Positions 36,618 to 46,300 of a DNA stretch of 64,000 nt are shown here, in pieces. The stretch is taken from positions 17,171 to 81,170 of the forward strand of contig JAWKZS010000020.1 of assembly GCA_041395845.1 (NCBI GenBank). The letters run 5' to 3'. Under the pieces are notes generated by a model. That model did no database searches. It was not told the DNA's origin and saw only the letters and a program-made list of their open reading frames with translations. Position numbers and translations under genes: made by a program. Position 1 is the stretch's first letter; every line of letters starts with the position of its first letter. This DNA is from Ch67 sp041395845. GTDB taxonomy: Bacteria; Pseudomonadota; Gammaproteobacteria; Pseudomonadales; Ketobacteraceae.

Positions 36618-37456
36618 AAACATTCCAGAATAAAGTGGCTGCGATCACAGGTGCGGCATCCGGTATTGGCCGGGCCCTGGCACTGGAACTGGCCAAACAG
36701 CAATGCGATCTGGCCCTGAGTGACGTGAACGAAGCCGGCCTGCAGGAAACCGCAGAAAAAGCCCGCGCCCTTGGCGTCAAGGTCACCACGGCAGTGATCA
36801 ACGTGGCCGACCGCGAGCAGATGCATGGCTGGGCCGATCAGGTGGTGAAGGATCATGGCAAGGTCAACCTGATTTTCAACAATGCCGGCGTTGCCCTGGG
36901 TAACACGGTGGAAGATGCCAAATACGAAGATTACGAATGGATCATGGGTATCAACCTGTGGGGCGTGATTTACGGCACCAAGGCATTCCTGCCCTACATC
37001 AAGCAGACCGGGGACGGTCACATCATCAATATTTCCAGCATTTTTGGTCTGTTCGCCCAGCCCACCCAGAGCGGCTACAACATGACGAAATTTGCTGTGC
37101 GCGGCTTCACCGAGTCCCTGCGTCAGGAACTGGATCTGCAGAATTGCGGTGTGTCCGCTACCTGCGTTCACCCCGGCGGCATCAAGACCAATATCGCCCG
37201 CAGTGCACGGATGTCAAACAGCGTACTGTCGCTCACCGGCGGTAAAGGCAGTACCGAGAAAATGACACAGCAGTTCGAAAAAATGTTTGTTACCACACCG
37301 GAAACCGCTGCCAACGTGATCCTGAATGCGGTGAAGCGCAATTCACGGCGGGTGTTGATCGGCAACGACGCCAAGGCCACGGATCTGATGCAGCGCATGC
37401 TGCCGACGATCTACCAGAAGATTGTCACCACCTCATTCAAACTGGCAAATCGTTAA
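36614..37456 (+). CDS. Short-chain dehydrogenase/reductase
   Basis: 280 residues from a GTG that overlaps the monooxygenase stop, with GAGG eight bases upstream. Cofactor motif TGAASGIG at 12-19, NNAG at 89-92, Ser141/142, Tyr155, Lys159. It aligns with the SDR at 4190 over almost the whole length, including SSIFG and the block FAVRGFTESLR[EQ]ELDL. Probably oxidises an alcohol formed in the monooxygenase pathway. A strong terminator follows, so operon expression ends here. Confidence 0.9.
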   Translation: MKTFQNKVAAITGAASGIGRALALELAKQQCDLALSDVNEAGLQETAEKARALGVKVTTAVINVADREQMHGWADQVVKDHGKVNLIFNNAGVALGNTVEDAKYEDYEWIMGINLWGVIYGTKAFLPYIKQTGDGHIINISSIFGLFAQPTQSGYNMTKFAVRGFTESLRQELDLQNCGVSATCVHPGGIKTNIARSARMSNSVLSLTGGKGSTEKMTQQFEKMFVTTPETAANVILNAVKRNSRRVLIGNDAKATDLMQRMLPTIYQKIVTTSFKLANR

Positions 37457-37466
37457 GCAGACAGAC

Positions 37467-37490
37467 AGCCCGGAATTATCCGGGCTTTTT
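37467..37490 (+). terminator. Rho-independent terminator
   Basis: 8-bp stem AGCCCGGA/TCCGGGCT, 4-nt loop, then five T, 10 bases after the SDR stop. Confidence 0.9.
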
Positions 37491-37603
37491 GCATTTTATA
37501 CGGCCGCCAGGCTGCTAAACTTTTTCCACTGCAAAACGTCTTACAAAAACAGCCCGTCGTAACGGCCATTCAAAATAGTAACAAGAAGAGCGAGGTAATC
37601 GAC

Positions 37604-39220
37604 ATGCACGGCCTGATGATGGACACCCCGTTGTCCATTGCCGCTTTCATCCAGCACGCCGAAACCGTTCACCGTCACGCGGAAATTGTCAGCCGCAAGC
37701 CGGAAGGTGGCATATTCCGCTACACCTACGCCGATGCCGGCCGCCGTGCCCGCCAGGCGGCAAACGTATTGAAGCAGCTAGGCGTCAAGGCGGCAGACCG
37801 GGTGGCAACCCTGGCGTGGAATACTCACCGCCATTTCGAACTGTATTTTGCCGTGTCCGGCAGCGGTGCAGTGTTGCATACAGTGAATCCGCGCCTGTTC
37901 CCCGAGCAGATCATCTATATCCTCAATCATGCCGAAGATGAGGTGCTGTTTCTGGATATCCAGTTCGTGCCGCTGATCGAAAAAATCCGCGACCAGTTGC
38001 CGCTGCTCAAACACATCGTGCTGATGGTGGACAAGGACAAGATGCCGCAGTCGACGCTGCCGCTGCTGTGCTACGAGGAGTTGCTGGCAGCCGAATCGGC
38101 TGACTTCGAATGGCCGGAACTGGATGAACAGGCAGCGTCGTCGCTGTGTTATACCTCCGGTACCACCGGTCATCCGAAAGGTGTCATGTACAGCCATCGC
38201 TCCACGGTGATTCACGCGTTGGGCTCCATCTCCAATGATGCACTGGGAATTGCCAGTGGCACTTCAGTGTTGCCGGTAGTGCCGATGTTCCATGTAAATG
38301 CGTGGGGTGTACCTTATGCGGCAGCGGCCTCCGGTGCCAAGCTGGTGTTGCCGGGTGCGGGCATGGATGGCGCGTCACTGTTCGAACTGATCGACAATGA
38401 AAAGGTCAGCCTGCTGCTGGGCGTGCCAACGGTGTGGCTCGCCTTGCTACAGTTCTGCGACAAGGAACACAAGACGTTGCATTCGGTGGAAAAAGTGGTG
38501 ATCGGCGGTTCCGCGGCACCGATGTCGATGATTCGCGATTTCCAGGAAAAGCATGACGCGTTTGTGATTCACGCCTGGGGCATGACGGAAATGTCGCCGA
38601 TGGGCACGCTCAATACCATGAATCCCTACATGGCGAGCCTGTCGCAGGAAGAGCGCTATAAGCTGCAGACCAAACAGGGCCGACCGATTTTTGGTGTGCA
38701 GATCCGCATTGTTGATGCCGATGGCAAACTGCTGCCCCACGATGGCAAGACCTTTGGTCGCTTGCAGGTGCGCGGTCCCTGGATTGCCAAATCCTATTAC
38801 AAACATGATGATCAATCTGCCTGGCAGGATGGCTGGTTTGATACCGGTGACGTGGCAACGATCGATGCGCAGGGCTACATGGCGATCGTTGATCGCGCCA
38901 AGGATGTCATCAAGTCCGGCGGTGAATGGATCAGCTCCATCGATGTTGAAAATATTGCTGTCGGCCACCCGGCGGTTGCGGAATGTGCTGTGGTCGGTGT
39001 GCCGCATCCCAAGTGGGATGAGCGGCCACTGCTGCTGGTGGTAAAAAAGCCGGGGCATGAGGTGACGAAAGAGCAGATGCTGGAGTTCCTGTCCGATAAA
39101 ATCGTGAAATGGTGGATGCCGGATGAAGTGCTGTTCGTCACTGAATTGCCGCACACGCCCACGGGTAAACTGTTGAAGCGGGATCTGCGCGAAACCTATC
39201 ACAACGTATATACCGGTTAA
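37604..39220 (+). CDS. alkK: Acyl-CoA ligase, AlkK-like
   Basis: 538 residues. The P-loop motif SLCYTSGTTGHPKGVMYSHRS, the later VVPMFHVNAWG, the DGWFDTGDVATID block, DVIKSGGEWISS and the terminal TGKLLKRDLRE are all present. The whole layout is that of AlkK, the medium-chain acyl-CoA ligase of the Pseudomonas alkane operon, rather than E. coli FadD. It has its own ribosome site (GAGG) and lies between two terminators, so it is a separate transcript next to the monooxygenase-SDR operon and would activate the acids that operon makes. Confidence 0.88.
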   Translation: MHGLMMDTPLSIAAFIQHAETVHRHAEIVSRKPEGGIFRYTYADAGRRARQAANVLKQLGVKAADRVATLAWNTHRHFELYFAVSGSGAVLHTVNPRLFPEQIIYILNHAEDEVLFLDIQFVPLIEKIRDQLPLLKHIVLMVDKDKMPQSTLPLLCYEELLAAESADFEWPELDEQAASSLCYTSGTTGHPKGVMYSHRSTVIHALGSISNDALGIASGTSVLPVVPMFHVNAWGVPYAAAASGAKLVLPGAGMDGASLFELIDNEKVSLLLGVPTVWLALLQFCDKEHKTLHSVEKVVIGGSAAPMSMIRDFQEKHDAFVIHAWGMTEMSPMGTLNTMNPYMASLSQEERYKLQTKQGRPIFGVQIRIVDADGKLLPHDGKTFGRLQVRGPWIAKSYYKHDDQSAWQDGWFDTGDVATIDAQGYMAIVDRAKDVIKSGGEWISSIDVENIAVGHPAVAECAVVGVPHPKWDERPLLLVVKKPGHEVTKEQMLEFLSDKIVKWWMPDEVLFVTELPHTPTGKLLKRDLRETYHNVYTG

Positions 39221-39241
39221 GCAGAAGCGCTGTTGTTAACC

Positions 39242-39278
39242 AAACGCTCCGCAGTCGCTGATTGCGGAGCGTTTTTTT
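39242..39278 (+). terminator. Rho-independent terminator
   Basis: Long perfect stem AAACGCTCCGCA/TGCGGAGCGTTT with a 9-nt loop and seven T, directly after the ligase gene. Confidence 0.93.
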
Positions 39279-39436
39279 ATGGTTTTAACAGGACACAAAT
39301 TGTTTCTTCTGGCCATTTTGACGGGCGATCGAGCGTCTGCTGCCAGTGTGTGGGGTGGGATGCTGTAGTAAAACACTAGGCTGAGTCCGCATTGAAAAGA
39401 ACAATAAACCTGATAAAACCATAAAGGAACAGCATA

Positions 39437-41329
39437 ATGGATTACCGTAGCATCTTGCTTCCCGGAAGGAAGCTCCGATCTGTCCTGGGTAGTTGTGTGC
39501 TGCTTGCTGCAGCGTCGCCCGTCCACGCCGATTTCATTTCACCCGAATCTCCCTGCAATCCCGTGCGCGTCGAAAACTGTGTGTTGCCGTATCCGTCGGA
39601 TATGTACACGCGACGTGATGAGAATTCTGTTACGGGCCGTGTGCTGGATGTGCCGATCGAAGCCTTGCGGCCCGAAATCCAGGCGGAAATCCCGCCCAGC
39701 CTGACACCGGAAACCGTGCTCAATGGCACCAGCGGATTTTCTGCTGCGACCACTGTGCTGTTTGAACTGGATCAGGCGCCGGATCTGGCTACCCTGCCTG
39801 CCGATGGCGGCGAGGTGGTTGTCGCGCTGGATCTGGATACCGGTGAACGCATTCCACTGCGGGTGGCCTTGAATGAATACGCACGTTCCCGCAAAGTCAC
39901 TGCACCAAAACAGGTTATCGAAATTTATCCGCAATCGCGCTGGCGCTTCGGACATCGTTATGTGGTCGGTCTGACACGGCAGCTGAAAACGGAATCCGGT
40001 GCCGACTTCACGCCCAGCGCAGGATTCACCGAAGCAATGGCCGACAACGGTTCGCCTCTCAGCGAATTTTATGCGCCGGGCATTGCACGTTTGTGGGAGG
40101 CGGGCGTTCAACCATCGGATCTGATTTCGGCGACCATCTTTACCGTGCGTGGCGAAGATGAAGTGACCGGGCCCATGCGCCGTATCGCCGAGCAGGTTTA
40201 TGCGGAAGAGCACCCCATCGCCAATCTGCGCGTCAATTATCTGCTGACAGGACCCATTGCAGCCATTGTGCGCGGAGATATTCGCCTGAGCAGCTATCGC
40301 GACGAAAACCGCAATCTGGATTACCAGAAGACGCAGGGCGACGAGTACTGGACCCGTTTCCGCCTGTCCATTCCACGTGCGGCGAAGAACGGTTCGGTAC
40401 CGGTGTCGATCTACGGTCATGGTCTGAGTGTCTTCAAGGAAACGGATATCGTGGTGGCGCTGGTCAATGCCAGCGAGGGCGTGGCGACGGTGTCAATTGA
40501 TCAACCCAACCATGGTTCGCGGATTGGCCCGGATGGCGGTTACGGCATTATCAAACTGGGTGTGCACAATGTGCCGCTGCAAGTAGGCATGACAGCGCAG
40601 TCGCCCATTGATTTTATTGCGCTGCTCAAAGCGGTAAAAACCAGCATGAGCAGCATCGATGTAATGCCCAAGCGTCTGTTTTCAAGGCTTGCGGGTACGC
40701 CGGAAGAGGTCAACAACGGCGATGGTATTCCGGATCTGGATGTGAACAATATTTTCTATCAGGGGACGTCTCTGGGTGGTGTGCTGGGATCGACCTTCAT
40801 CGCGCTTGCGCCGGATATCAAGGGCGCCTTCGTGCAGGTGCCGGGCGTGGGTATTACCAGCATTCTGTCGGGCTCGGTGCTGTGGGATCTGGCCTATCAC
40901 CAGCTGGAACCACCGTCGGCCGATGGCGCGGAAGCATTGTTGCTGAAAGCGGTGATGCAGCACCAGATGGACTACGGAGACGGTATCAACTTTGTCCATT
41001 ACATCCATCAGCCGTTGCCAGGCAATCCTGACAAGAAACTGGTGATGTCAGTGGGGCAGGACGATGGTATCGTGCCGAACTTCTCTTCCGTCGCACTGGC
41101 CATGCTCACCGACACACCGATCATTGGTGAGCAGCTGTTTGCAATGCCAGGGGTGCGGGTGCTGGAACAGGACGGATTCGAAGATGGCAACGGGCTGGTG
41201 CAGTTGCCCACGCTGTTGCGCACCGGTATTGAGCTGATTGACGCGCTGGCTGCACACGGAGCCTTTATCCAGCCGCGTTCGACCAATGCCATGCGACACT
41301 GGATTCAGCAGGAAATCACCGCGCAATAG
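39437..41329 (+). CDS. Exported alpha/beta hydrolase, virulence-factor lipase-like
   Basis: 630 residues. A signal peptide ends near residue 31 (VHADF). The N-terminal region has CNPVRVENCVLPYPSD, a segment with two cysteines that begins this family. The nucleophile elbow QGTSLGGVLGS lies near residue 448, and an Asp (VGQDDGIVP) and late His (LAAHGAF) may complete a triad. The length and exported location suit the large lipase-like hydrolases common in hydrocarbon- and lipid-degrading gammaproteobacteria. It stands between the ligase terminator and a converging GGDEF gene. Lipid ester cleavage is inferred. Confidence 0.8.
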   Translation: MDYRSILLPGRKLRSVLGSCVLLAAASPVHADFISPESPCNPVRVENCVLPYPSDMYTRRDENSVTGRVLDVPIEALRPEIQAEIPPSLTPETVLNGTSGFSAATTVLFELDQAPDLATLPADGGEVVVALDLDTGERIPLRVALNEYARSRKVTAPKQVIEIYPQSRWRFGHRYVVGLTRQLKTESGADFTPSAGFTEAMADNGSPLSEFYAPGIARLWEAGVQPSDLISATIFTVRGEDEVTGPMRRIAEQVYAEEHPIANLRVNYLLTGPIAAIVRGDIRLSSYRDENRNLDYQKTQGDEYWTRFRLSIPRAAKNGSVPVSIYGHGLSVFKETDIVVALVNASEGVATVSIDQPNHGSRIGPDGGYGIIKLGVHNVPLQVGMTAQSPIDFIALLKAVKTSMSSIDVMPKRLFSRLAGTPEEVNNGDGIPDLDVNNIFYQGTSLGGVLGSTFIALAPDIKGAFVQVPGVGITSILSGSVLWDLAYHQLEPPSADGAEALLLKAVMQHQMDYGDGINFVHYIHQPLPGNPDKKLVMSVGQDDGIVPNFSSVALAMLTDTPIIGEQLFAMPGVRVLEQDGFEDGNGLVQLPTLLRTGIELIDALAAHGAFIQPRSTNAMRHWIQQEITAQ

Positions 41330-41347
41330 CCTTGCGTGTTATCGGCG

Positions 41348-43252
41348 TCAGTCCTGCTGGCGCCGGTGCAGCTGCGCAACATTGTCGGGGGTGGCGGGGC
41401 GCTCACCCACCATTACCCGATTGCGGCCTTCCTGTTTGGCGCGATAAAGCGCTATGTCTGCTTGTGCGATGAGTTTTTCCGGGTCGAGGCCTTTTTCAGG
41501 AATCATGCCGGCAACGCCGAAGCTCGCAGTGATGCTGACCCCAGCATGATCGAACTCGACAACGGCTTCACTGATACGTTTACGCAGCCGCTCGGCAACC
41601 CAGCGGGCGGCTTCCGGTTCGGTATCCGGCAACACCAGAACGAATTCTTCACCGCCGTAACGGCACACCACATCGCCGGGGCGGTTGACCCACTGCTTGA
41701 GCAGGCTGGCTACAACGACCAGACAGCGATCCCCCATCAGATGGCCATACTGATCATTCAGTTTCTTGAAATGATCGATATCGAGCAGGATCAGCGACAG
41801 CCAGCGCTGCTGCTCCACGGCGTCGTGCCAGAGTTGCGCATAGACGTCATTGAAGAAACGTCGGTTGCGCACCCGGGTCAGGCCGTCGTTGATGGACAGT
41901 TCCACCAAGACTTTGTTTTCCTGTTCCAGCTCGGCAAGGATACGGCTGATGTCGCGAGTCCGCTCCCGCACCCGGGCTTCCAGTTCGGTCTTGGCAGCGG
42001 TTTCCGCGTGCAGTAACTGCTCTTGGGTGAGTCGCAGGGCCCGTTCCCGTTCCGTGAGTTCCGTTTGTGCGTTGAGTCGCTGTTTGCGTTCAGTGTCAAC
42101 CCGGCGCGCGATGGTGAACGAGAACAGAATGGCCTCCAGTACGGTGCCAACGTGCCAGGCGTAGCTGCTGAACAGCGTGACAGGCAGCAGGTCAAATACC
42201 TTGAGGCCATAAATCGTGGCACCGATGATGCCTGCGCTCCAGGCCAGCATGAAATGCCGGGCTTCCTGCTGGGTCGGCATCTGCACAGCGCAGCAGAACA
42301 GGATGCCGGCTCCGACGATCATGCAGGCAACCGTGGTGATGATGATGGCGTAAAAGTGCGGCACCGTCAGCGTCAGCAGAATTGAAAGTCCCAGCACGCC
42401 AACCAGCCCGTGACTGACGTGATACAGGTTCAGATTGACGACCTGCAGACGCAGAAAGCTCCGCATGAACAGTACCGCCATCAGGATGGCAACATTGATC
42501 GACAGAACAATCAGTTCCTGTGTAATAAAGGTGTCGGTAATGCCGAACACGGCGGTGGGAATGCCTTCCATCAGCATCAGCGCAATCAGATGATGAAACA
42601 GCAGAAAGCCGAGGTAGTACACAAACACCCGTTCACGCAACGTGGCGAGCATGAACACGGCGAAGAAGATAGTGGACAGGATCAGGCCCGCATACAGTGT
42701 CATGAACACCGTATCATGGATGCGGTATTGCTGCTGTTGCTCCGGCGTGGACAACAGCAATGGCAGTGCGAGGGAATCAAAACTGTCCACCGCCAGGTAA
42801 TAGGTCTGGCTGCTGTTGGGCGGCAGCGTCAGGGTGAAATTGAAGAAGCGGCTATGGGGATTGTCGGTCTCGGCCAGATAACGGCGGCCGTTAGGGAACC
42901 GTTGATACTGTCCCTCGCCATCCGGCGCATACAGAATTACGTCATCCAGCAGAAAATAGCGCACATCCAGAATCCGTTGCCGCGTTTCAGGCAGCGGATT
43001 ATCAATGCGGAAGCGCAGCCAGATACGGGAGCGGGTGAAGCTGAAGTTCAGCGCCGGCGTGGCAACGTTTTCAAAATCCGTGCGCGACAGCACCTGCTCC
43101 AGAGTCAGAGAGCGGTCGTCATCCACCAGAAATTCGCTGTACGGCCCCAACGCAATCACGCCCTGCTGATCAGTGATGACCAGCGGCGTTGCGCTACAGA
43201 TTCCAGTTATCCACCAAAGGAGCAGTACCGCTACATGTGCAGAGCGTCTCAT
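41348..43252 (-). CDS. 7TM-DISM diguanylate cyclase
   Basis: 634 residues. Signal peptide (to about 21), 7TMR-DISM extracellular domain, seven membrane helices (about 180-370), a coiled coil (about 380-440) and a complete GGDEF domain: DGLTRVRNRRFFND, LILLDIDHFKKLNDQYGH and CRYGGEEFVLVLP near residue 540. The active motif is GGEEF, so c-di-GMP synthesis is expected. It has the same sensor type as the EAL protein at 29797, giving a possible pair of opposed enzymes responding to similar outside signals. Confidence 0.9.
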   Translation of the reverse strand: MRRSAHVAVLLLWWITGICSATPLVITDQQGVIALGPYSEFLVDDDRSLTLEQVLSRTDFENVATPALNFSFTRSRIWLRFRIDNPLPETRQRILDVRYFLLDDVILYAPDGEGQYQRFPNGRRYLAETDNPHSRFFNFTLTLPPNSSQTYYLAVDSFDSLALPLLLSTPEQQQQYRIHDTVFMTLYAGLILSTIFFAVFMLATLRERVFVYYLGFLLFHHLIALMLMEGIPTAVFGITDTFITQELIVLSINVAILMAVLFMRSFLRLQVVNLNLYHVSHGLVGVLGLSILLTLTVPHFYAIIITTVACMIVGAGILFCCAVQMPTQQEARHFMLAWSAGIIGATIYGLKVFDLLPVTLFSSYAWHVGTVLEAILFSFTIARRVDTERKQRLNAQTELTERERALRLTQEQLLHAETAAKTELEARVRERTRDISRILAELEQENKVLVELSINDGLTRVRNRRFFNDVYAQLWHDAVEQQRWLSLILLDIDHFKKLNDQYGHLMGDRCLVVVASLLKQWVNRPGDVVCRYGGEEFVLVLPDTEPEAARWVAERLRKRISEAVVEFDHAGVSITASFGVAGMIPEKGLDPEKLIAQADIALYRAKQEGRNRVMVGERPATPDNVAQLHRRQQD

Positions 43253-43490
43253 GTGCGGCCTTATGTCGATACGTTATCAGCTTATAAGAATAGCGCGGTA
43301 GGAGCCGTTGTCCTTCAATAACGTGCGACTCAAATTCGCTCGATGGTCACAGGGAATAAGAAGTCCTGTTTTGAATATCTTTCGTCATAAAACGTTGTCG
43401 CTGCGCCACAAGAGTTCGTCGGCCATTCACCTAACAAAGTCATAAACCCTGAACTAACCTCGTATACAGGCAGTTGACAGGAGACTCACA

Positions 43491-44378
43491 ATGTTTGGCA
43501 AGCCGCGTGCACGCACCCCGGAAAACCTTCAGCTGATTCCGCGGGTGGTGCGTTTCGATTACGAATCTGTCATGCGCAAGAACCGTTACTGGCATGGTGG
43601 CGATCCCGTTACCACTCACTTCTTCAATGCACTGCAGGCGATGTTCCCCGAAGGCGAGCGCTTCTTCATGGATTCGGCCCGCGACGTGCGGGACATGCTG
43701 GGGAAAGACAATATTTCTGCCGAATTGAACGAACAGATCCGGCTGTTCATCCGTCAGGAAGCCATGCATGGCCGCGAGCATGATGCCTGGACCACGGCGC
43801 TGATTTCGCTTGGTTACATCGGCATGGAAGGTTTCGATCTGAAGCTCAAGCGCGACAACAAATGGTCCAAAAAACATTTGAAACCGATCTGGCGTCTGGC
43901 AATGACAGCCGCGTCGGAACACTTCACGGCGTCGCTTGCCCATCTGTTCATTTACAAGCGTCCGGATTTCATCGAGCAGGCAGCCTCACCGTTCCGTGAA
44001 CTGCTGGTGTATCACGCGATGGAAGAAGTGGAGCACAAGGCGGTCTGCTACGATCTGTATAACGAAGCGAAAGGTGGCTATTTCCTGCGGATTGCCGGCA
44101 TGGTGTTTGTCACCTTCGATCTGCTGATCCGCTTGCGCAACCGCCAGGAATACCTGCTGAAGAAAGACGGGCAGTGGACACCGGAAAACCGCAAGAAAGC
44201 CCGCGATTTGCTGTGGGGCAAGGATGGCATCATGCGGGTGCTGGCGCCGTATCTGCTGCAGTATTTCCGCCCGGATTTCCATCCCTGGGAAACCGACGAG
44301 CGTCGCGATCTGATTGCCAAATACAAGCTGGAAATGCAGGTGATCGACGAACAGCAGGCGCAGCCCAGCGCTGCCTGA
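43491..44378 (+). CDS. PF10118-type 'metal-dependent hydrolase' (paralogue 3)
   Basis: 295 residues. Conserved blocks GERFF (Glu56), QEAMHGREHD (Glu90, His93), SEHFTA (Glu143), EEVEHKAVCYD (Glu179, His182) and FHPWETDE have the same order and spacing as the copies at 5083 and 14081. Its N-terminus is basic (MFGKPRARTP). It has an AGGAG ribosome site and its own terminator, so it is a single-gene transcript. A half-site-like GTATACA at 43462-43468 recalls the TetR operators at 35016, but the match is only seven bases. Confidence 0.85.
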   Translation: MFGKPRARTPENLQLIPRVVRFDYESVMRKNRYWHGGDPVTTHFFNALQAMFPEGERFFMDSARDVRDMLGKDNISAELNEQIRLFIRQEAMHGREHDAWTTALISLGYIGMEGFDLKLKRDNKWSKKHLKPIWRLAMTAASEHFTASLAHLFIYKRPDFIEQAASPFRELLVYHAMEEVEHKAVCYDLYNEAKGGYFLRIAGMVFVTFDLLIRLRNRQEYLLKKDGQWTPENRKKARDLLWGKDGIMRVLAPYLLQYFRPDFHPWETDERRDLIAKYKLEMQVIDEQQAQPSAA

Positions 44379-44417
44379 GCCGTCGATCATTCAACGGTTA
44401 GCCCACTGTGAAGTATT

Positions 44418-44442
44418 ACGCCGCCTCGTGCGGCGTTTTTTA
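44418..44442 (+). terminator. Rho-independent terminator
   Basis: Stem ACGCCGC/GCGGCGT, 5-nt loop, six T; 39 bases after the PF10118 stop. Confidence 0.9.
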
Positions 44443-44509
44443 TGGGCCATCGCCAGCCGGGATGCTGGTACAATGCGCGGCTTCACACCGCAGGCAGGAC
44501 ACTCACACC

Positions 44510-45256
44510 ATGGCAGTACTCTTCCGTAAACAGCAGGCGGGCCACACCTACGAAGTCCGCAGTGCCGGCCAGACCCGTCGCCTGTACACCGATGGCGTGT
44601 TCCACAGTCAGTACAATCCCAATCATGCGGTGACCGGCAGTATCTGGGATCTGCTGTTTCTGCCGAGCCTGTTCCGCGAACCGGGTGCATTCAAGCGCGT
44701 GCTGGTGCTGGGCGTGGGCGGTGGCGCAGTGATTCATATGCTCAACCGCTTCGCCCAGCCGCAGCAGATTGTCGGCGTGGAATTGAGCCGGCTCCATCTG
44801 CAGATCGCCCGCCAGCATTTCGACCTGCGTTATCGCAATCTGCAGCTGGTGCACGCCAACGCCATCGAGTGGCTGATTGAGTACGACGGTGAGCCGTTCG
44901 ACCTGATCATCGATGATCTGTATTTCGAAGAGCAGGGTGAACCCACCCGAGCCATCGCGGCGGATGCCAGCTGGTTTGATATCCTGCTGGATCACCTGAG
45001 TGACGACGGCATGCTGGTGATGAATTTTGTCAGCAACCGGGAATGGCGTGACAGTGGCTATTTTGCTGAAGATTTCGTGCGGGAAAGTTTTCCGGCCGCG
45101 TACCGGTTGACGACGCCCACCTGCCACAACGTGGTTGCGGCGCTGTCGCGTCGGCCGCTGCAATTGCGCGACTGGCGCCAGCGGTTGCGTCAGCAGCCGG
45201 AACTGGATGAGCGCAATGCCCGCTGCCGCCTGCGCTACCGCATCGCCAAAGTGTAA
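44510..45256 (+). CDS. Spermidine-synthase-like SAM-dependent methyltransferase/transferase
   Basis: 248 residues, Rossmann fold. VLVLGVGGGAVIHML is the SAM-binding glycine motif, GVELSRLHLQIA the acidic strand, and FDLIIDDLYFEEQGEP the region where spermidine synthases keep their catalytic Asp. The protein lacks the N-terminal beta domain of true SpeE, so it is one of the short spermidine-synthase-like proteins of unknown substrate. The start chosen is the ATG before AVLFRKQQ; longer frames overlap the terminator. It converges with the rRNA methyltransferase gene with no gap. Confidence 0.75.
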   Translation: MAVLFRKQQAGHTYEVRSAGQTRRLYTDGVFHSQYNPNHAVTGSIWDLLFLPSLFREPGAFKRVLVLGVGGGAVIHMLNRFAQPQQIVGVELSRLHLQIARQHFDLRYRNLQLVHANAIEWLIEYDGEPFDLIIDDLYFEEQGEPTRAIAADASWFDILLDHLSDDGMLVMNFVSNREWRDSGYFAEDFVRESFPAAYRLTTPTCHNVVAALSRRPLQLRDWRQRLRQQPELDERNARCRLRYRIAKV

Positions 45257-46300
45257 TCAGCAGGACAGTTTGAACACCTTGAAACTCTTGTCCCGATAAA
45301 CCAGTTCCACCGCCTTGAAATAGGGCGCTGCGACTGCTTCCAGGCCGATAAACTGGTTCACCACAAACAGGGCGAAGCCACCGGTTTTCAGATGGTGGGC
45401 GGCGCTGGCAACGAATTTTTCGGTCAGGGCCTGTTCGGTATCAAACCCGCGATGAAACGGCGGATTGCATAACACCAGATCGAACTGGTGATGAATGTCG
45501 TGGGCGCAGTCGTCGGCAACCACATCGCCGCTGATGCCATGCTGCTGGAAATTGTGACGGCAGCACTGCACGGCGGCGGCGTTGTTATCGGTTGCCGTAA
45601 TCTGGGCAATCCCCAGTGCGGCTGCCTGCAATCCCAGATAGCCATAGCCGCACCCCAGATCCAGTGCAGTAGCCGGCGCTGCTGCCGGCTCCGGGATCTG
45701 TTCCTGCAGGCAGGCAATCAGTGTGGCACTGCCGGCATCCATCTTGTTCCAGCCATACTGGCCCGGTTTGCTGTACACCGGCTTGTCGTTGATCCGGCCG
45801 GTCTCGTGCAGGTCACAGTAGCCCCGATCATCCAGCGGTTCGCCGAGCTGCTGGGGCACGAATGCTGCCAGTTGCAGCTGGCGTTCGCCTTTGGTGACCC
45901 GCGCCTTGCAGCCCAGATAGTGTTCCGTCTTGCTGATATAGGTCTTCGCACCTTCATCCTTGTAGCCGCTGAGCAACAGGGTTCCCCCCGGCAGCAGGAC
46001 CTGTGGTGCCTGATTGATGACGTGGTGCACGATGGCCTTTTCCTTCGAGATCCGATAGGCCACCACGGCGAACCGCTGTTCGCAGGCGAGCAGGTCCATG
46101 TCGTTGAACAGGCAGCGGATACCGGCATTGCCGGCACACTGGGCCACGTCGAAGCGGTTGGTGAGCACGGTCAGATCCGGCAGGGCCTTCAGCTGCAGCA
46201 GGCCGGCGCAATCCAGCTGTTCATCGGCCACCAGCAGCAGCGGGCCGGTGTGGTCACGCAGCTGCTCGAACAGCGCGCTGAGGGCAGGATCAGACATCAT
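45257..46300 (-). CDS. RsmC/RlmG-type rRNA guanine-N2 methyltransferase
   Basis: 347 residues in two halves: a catalytically poor N-terminal Rossmann domain and a C-terminal MTS domain with DLGCGYGYLGLQAA and the N2-guanine motif VLCNPPFH. The end, DKSFKVFKL, is nearer to RsmC (16S G1207) than to RlmG (23S G1835), but the choice is not firm. The start ATG overlaps the end of rsuA, so two small-subunit rRNA modification genes appear coupled. Confidence 0.82.
   Translation of the reverse strand: MMSDPALSALFEQLRDHTGPLLLVADEQLDCAGLLQLKALPDLTVLTNRFDVAQCAGNAGIRCLFNDMDLLACEQRFAVVAYRISKEKAIVHHVINQAPQVLLPGGTLLLSGYKDEGAKTYISKTEHYLGCKARVTKGERQLQLAAFVPQQLGEPLDDRGYCDLHETGRINDKPVYSKPGQYGWNKMDAGSATLIACLQEQIPEPAAAPATALDLGCGYGYLGLQAAALGIAQITATDNNAAAVQCCRHNFQQHGISGDVVADDCAHDIHHQFDLVLCNPPFHRGFDTEQALTEKFVASAAHHLKTGGFALFVVNQFIGLEAVAAPYFKAVELVYRDKSFKVFKLSC

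Noticed and set aside
43462..43468. GTATACA before the third PF10118 gene as a TetR half-site
   Set aside because: Only seven bases match and the second half is missing, so it is not listed as an operator.
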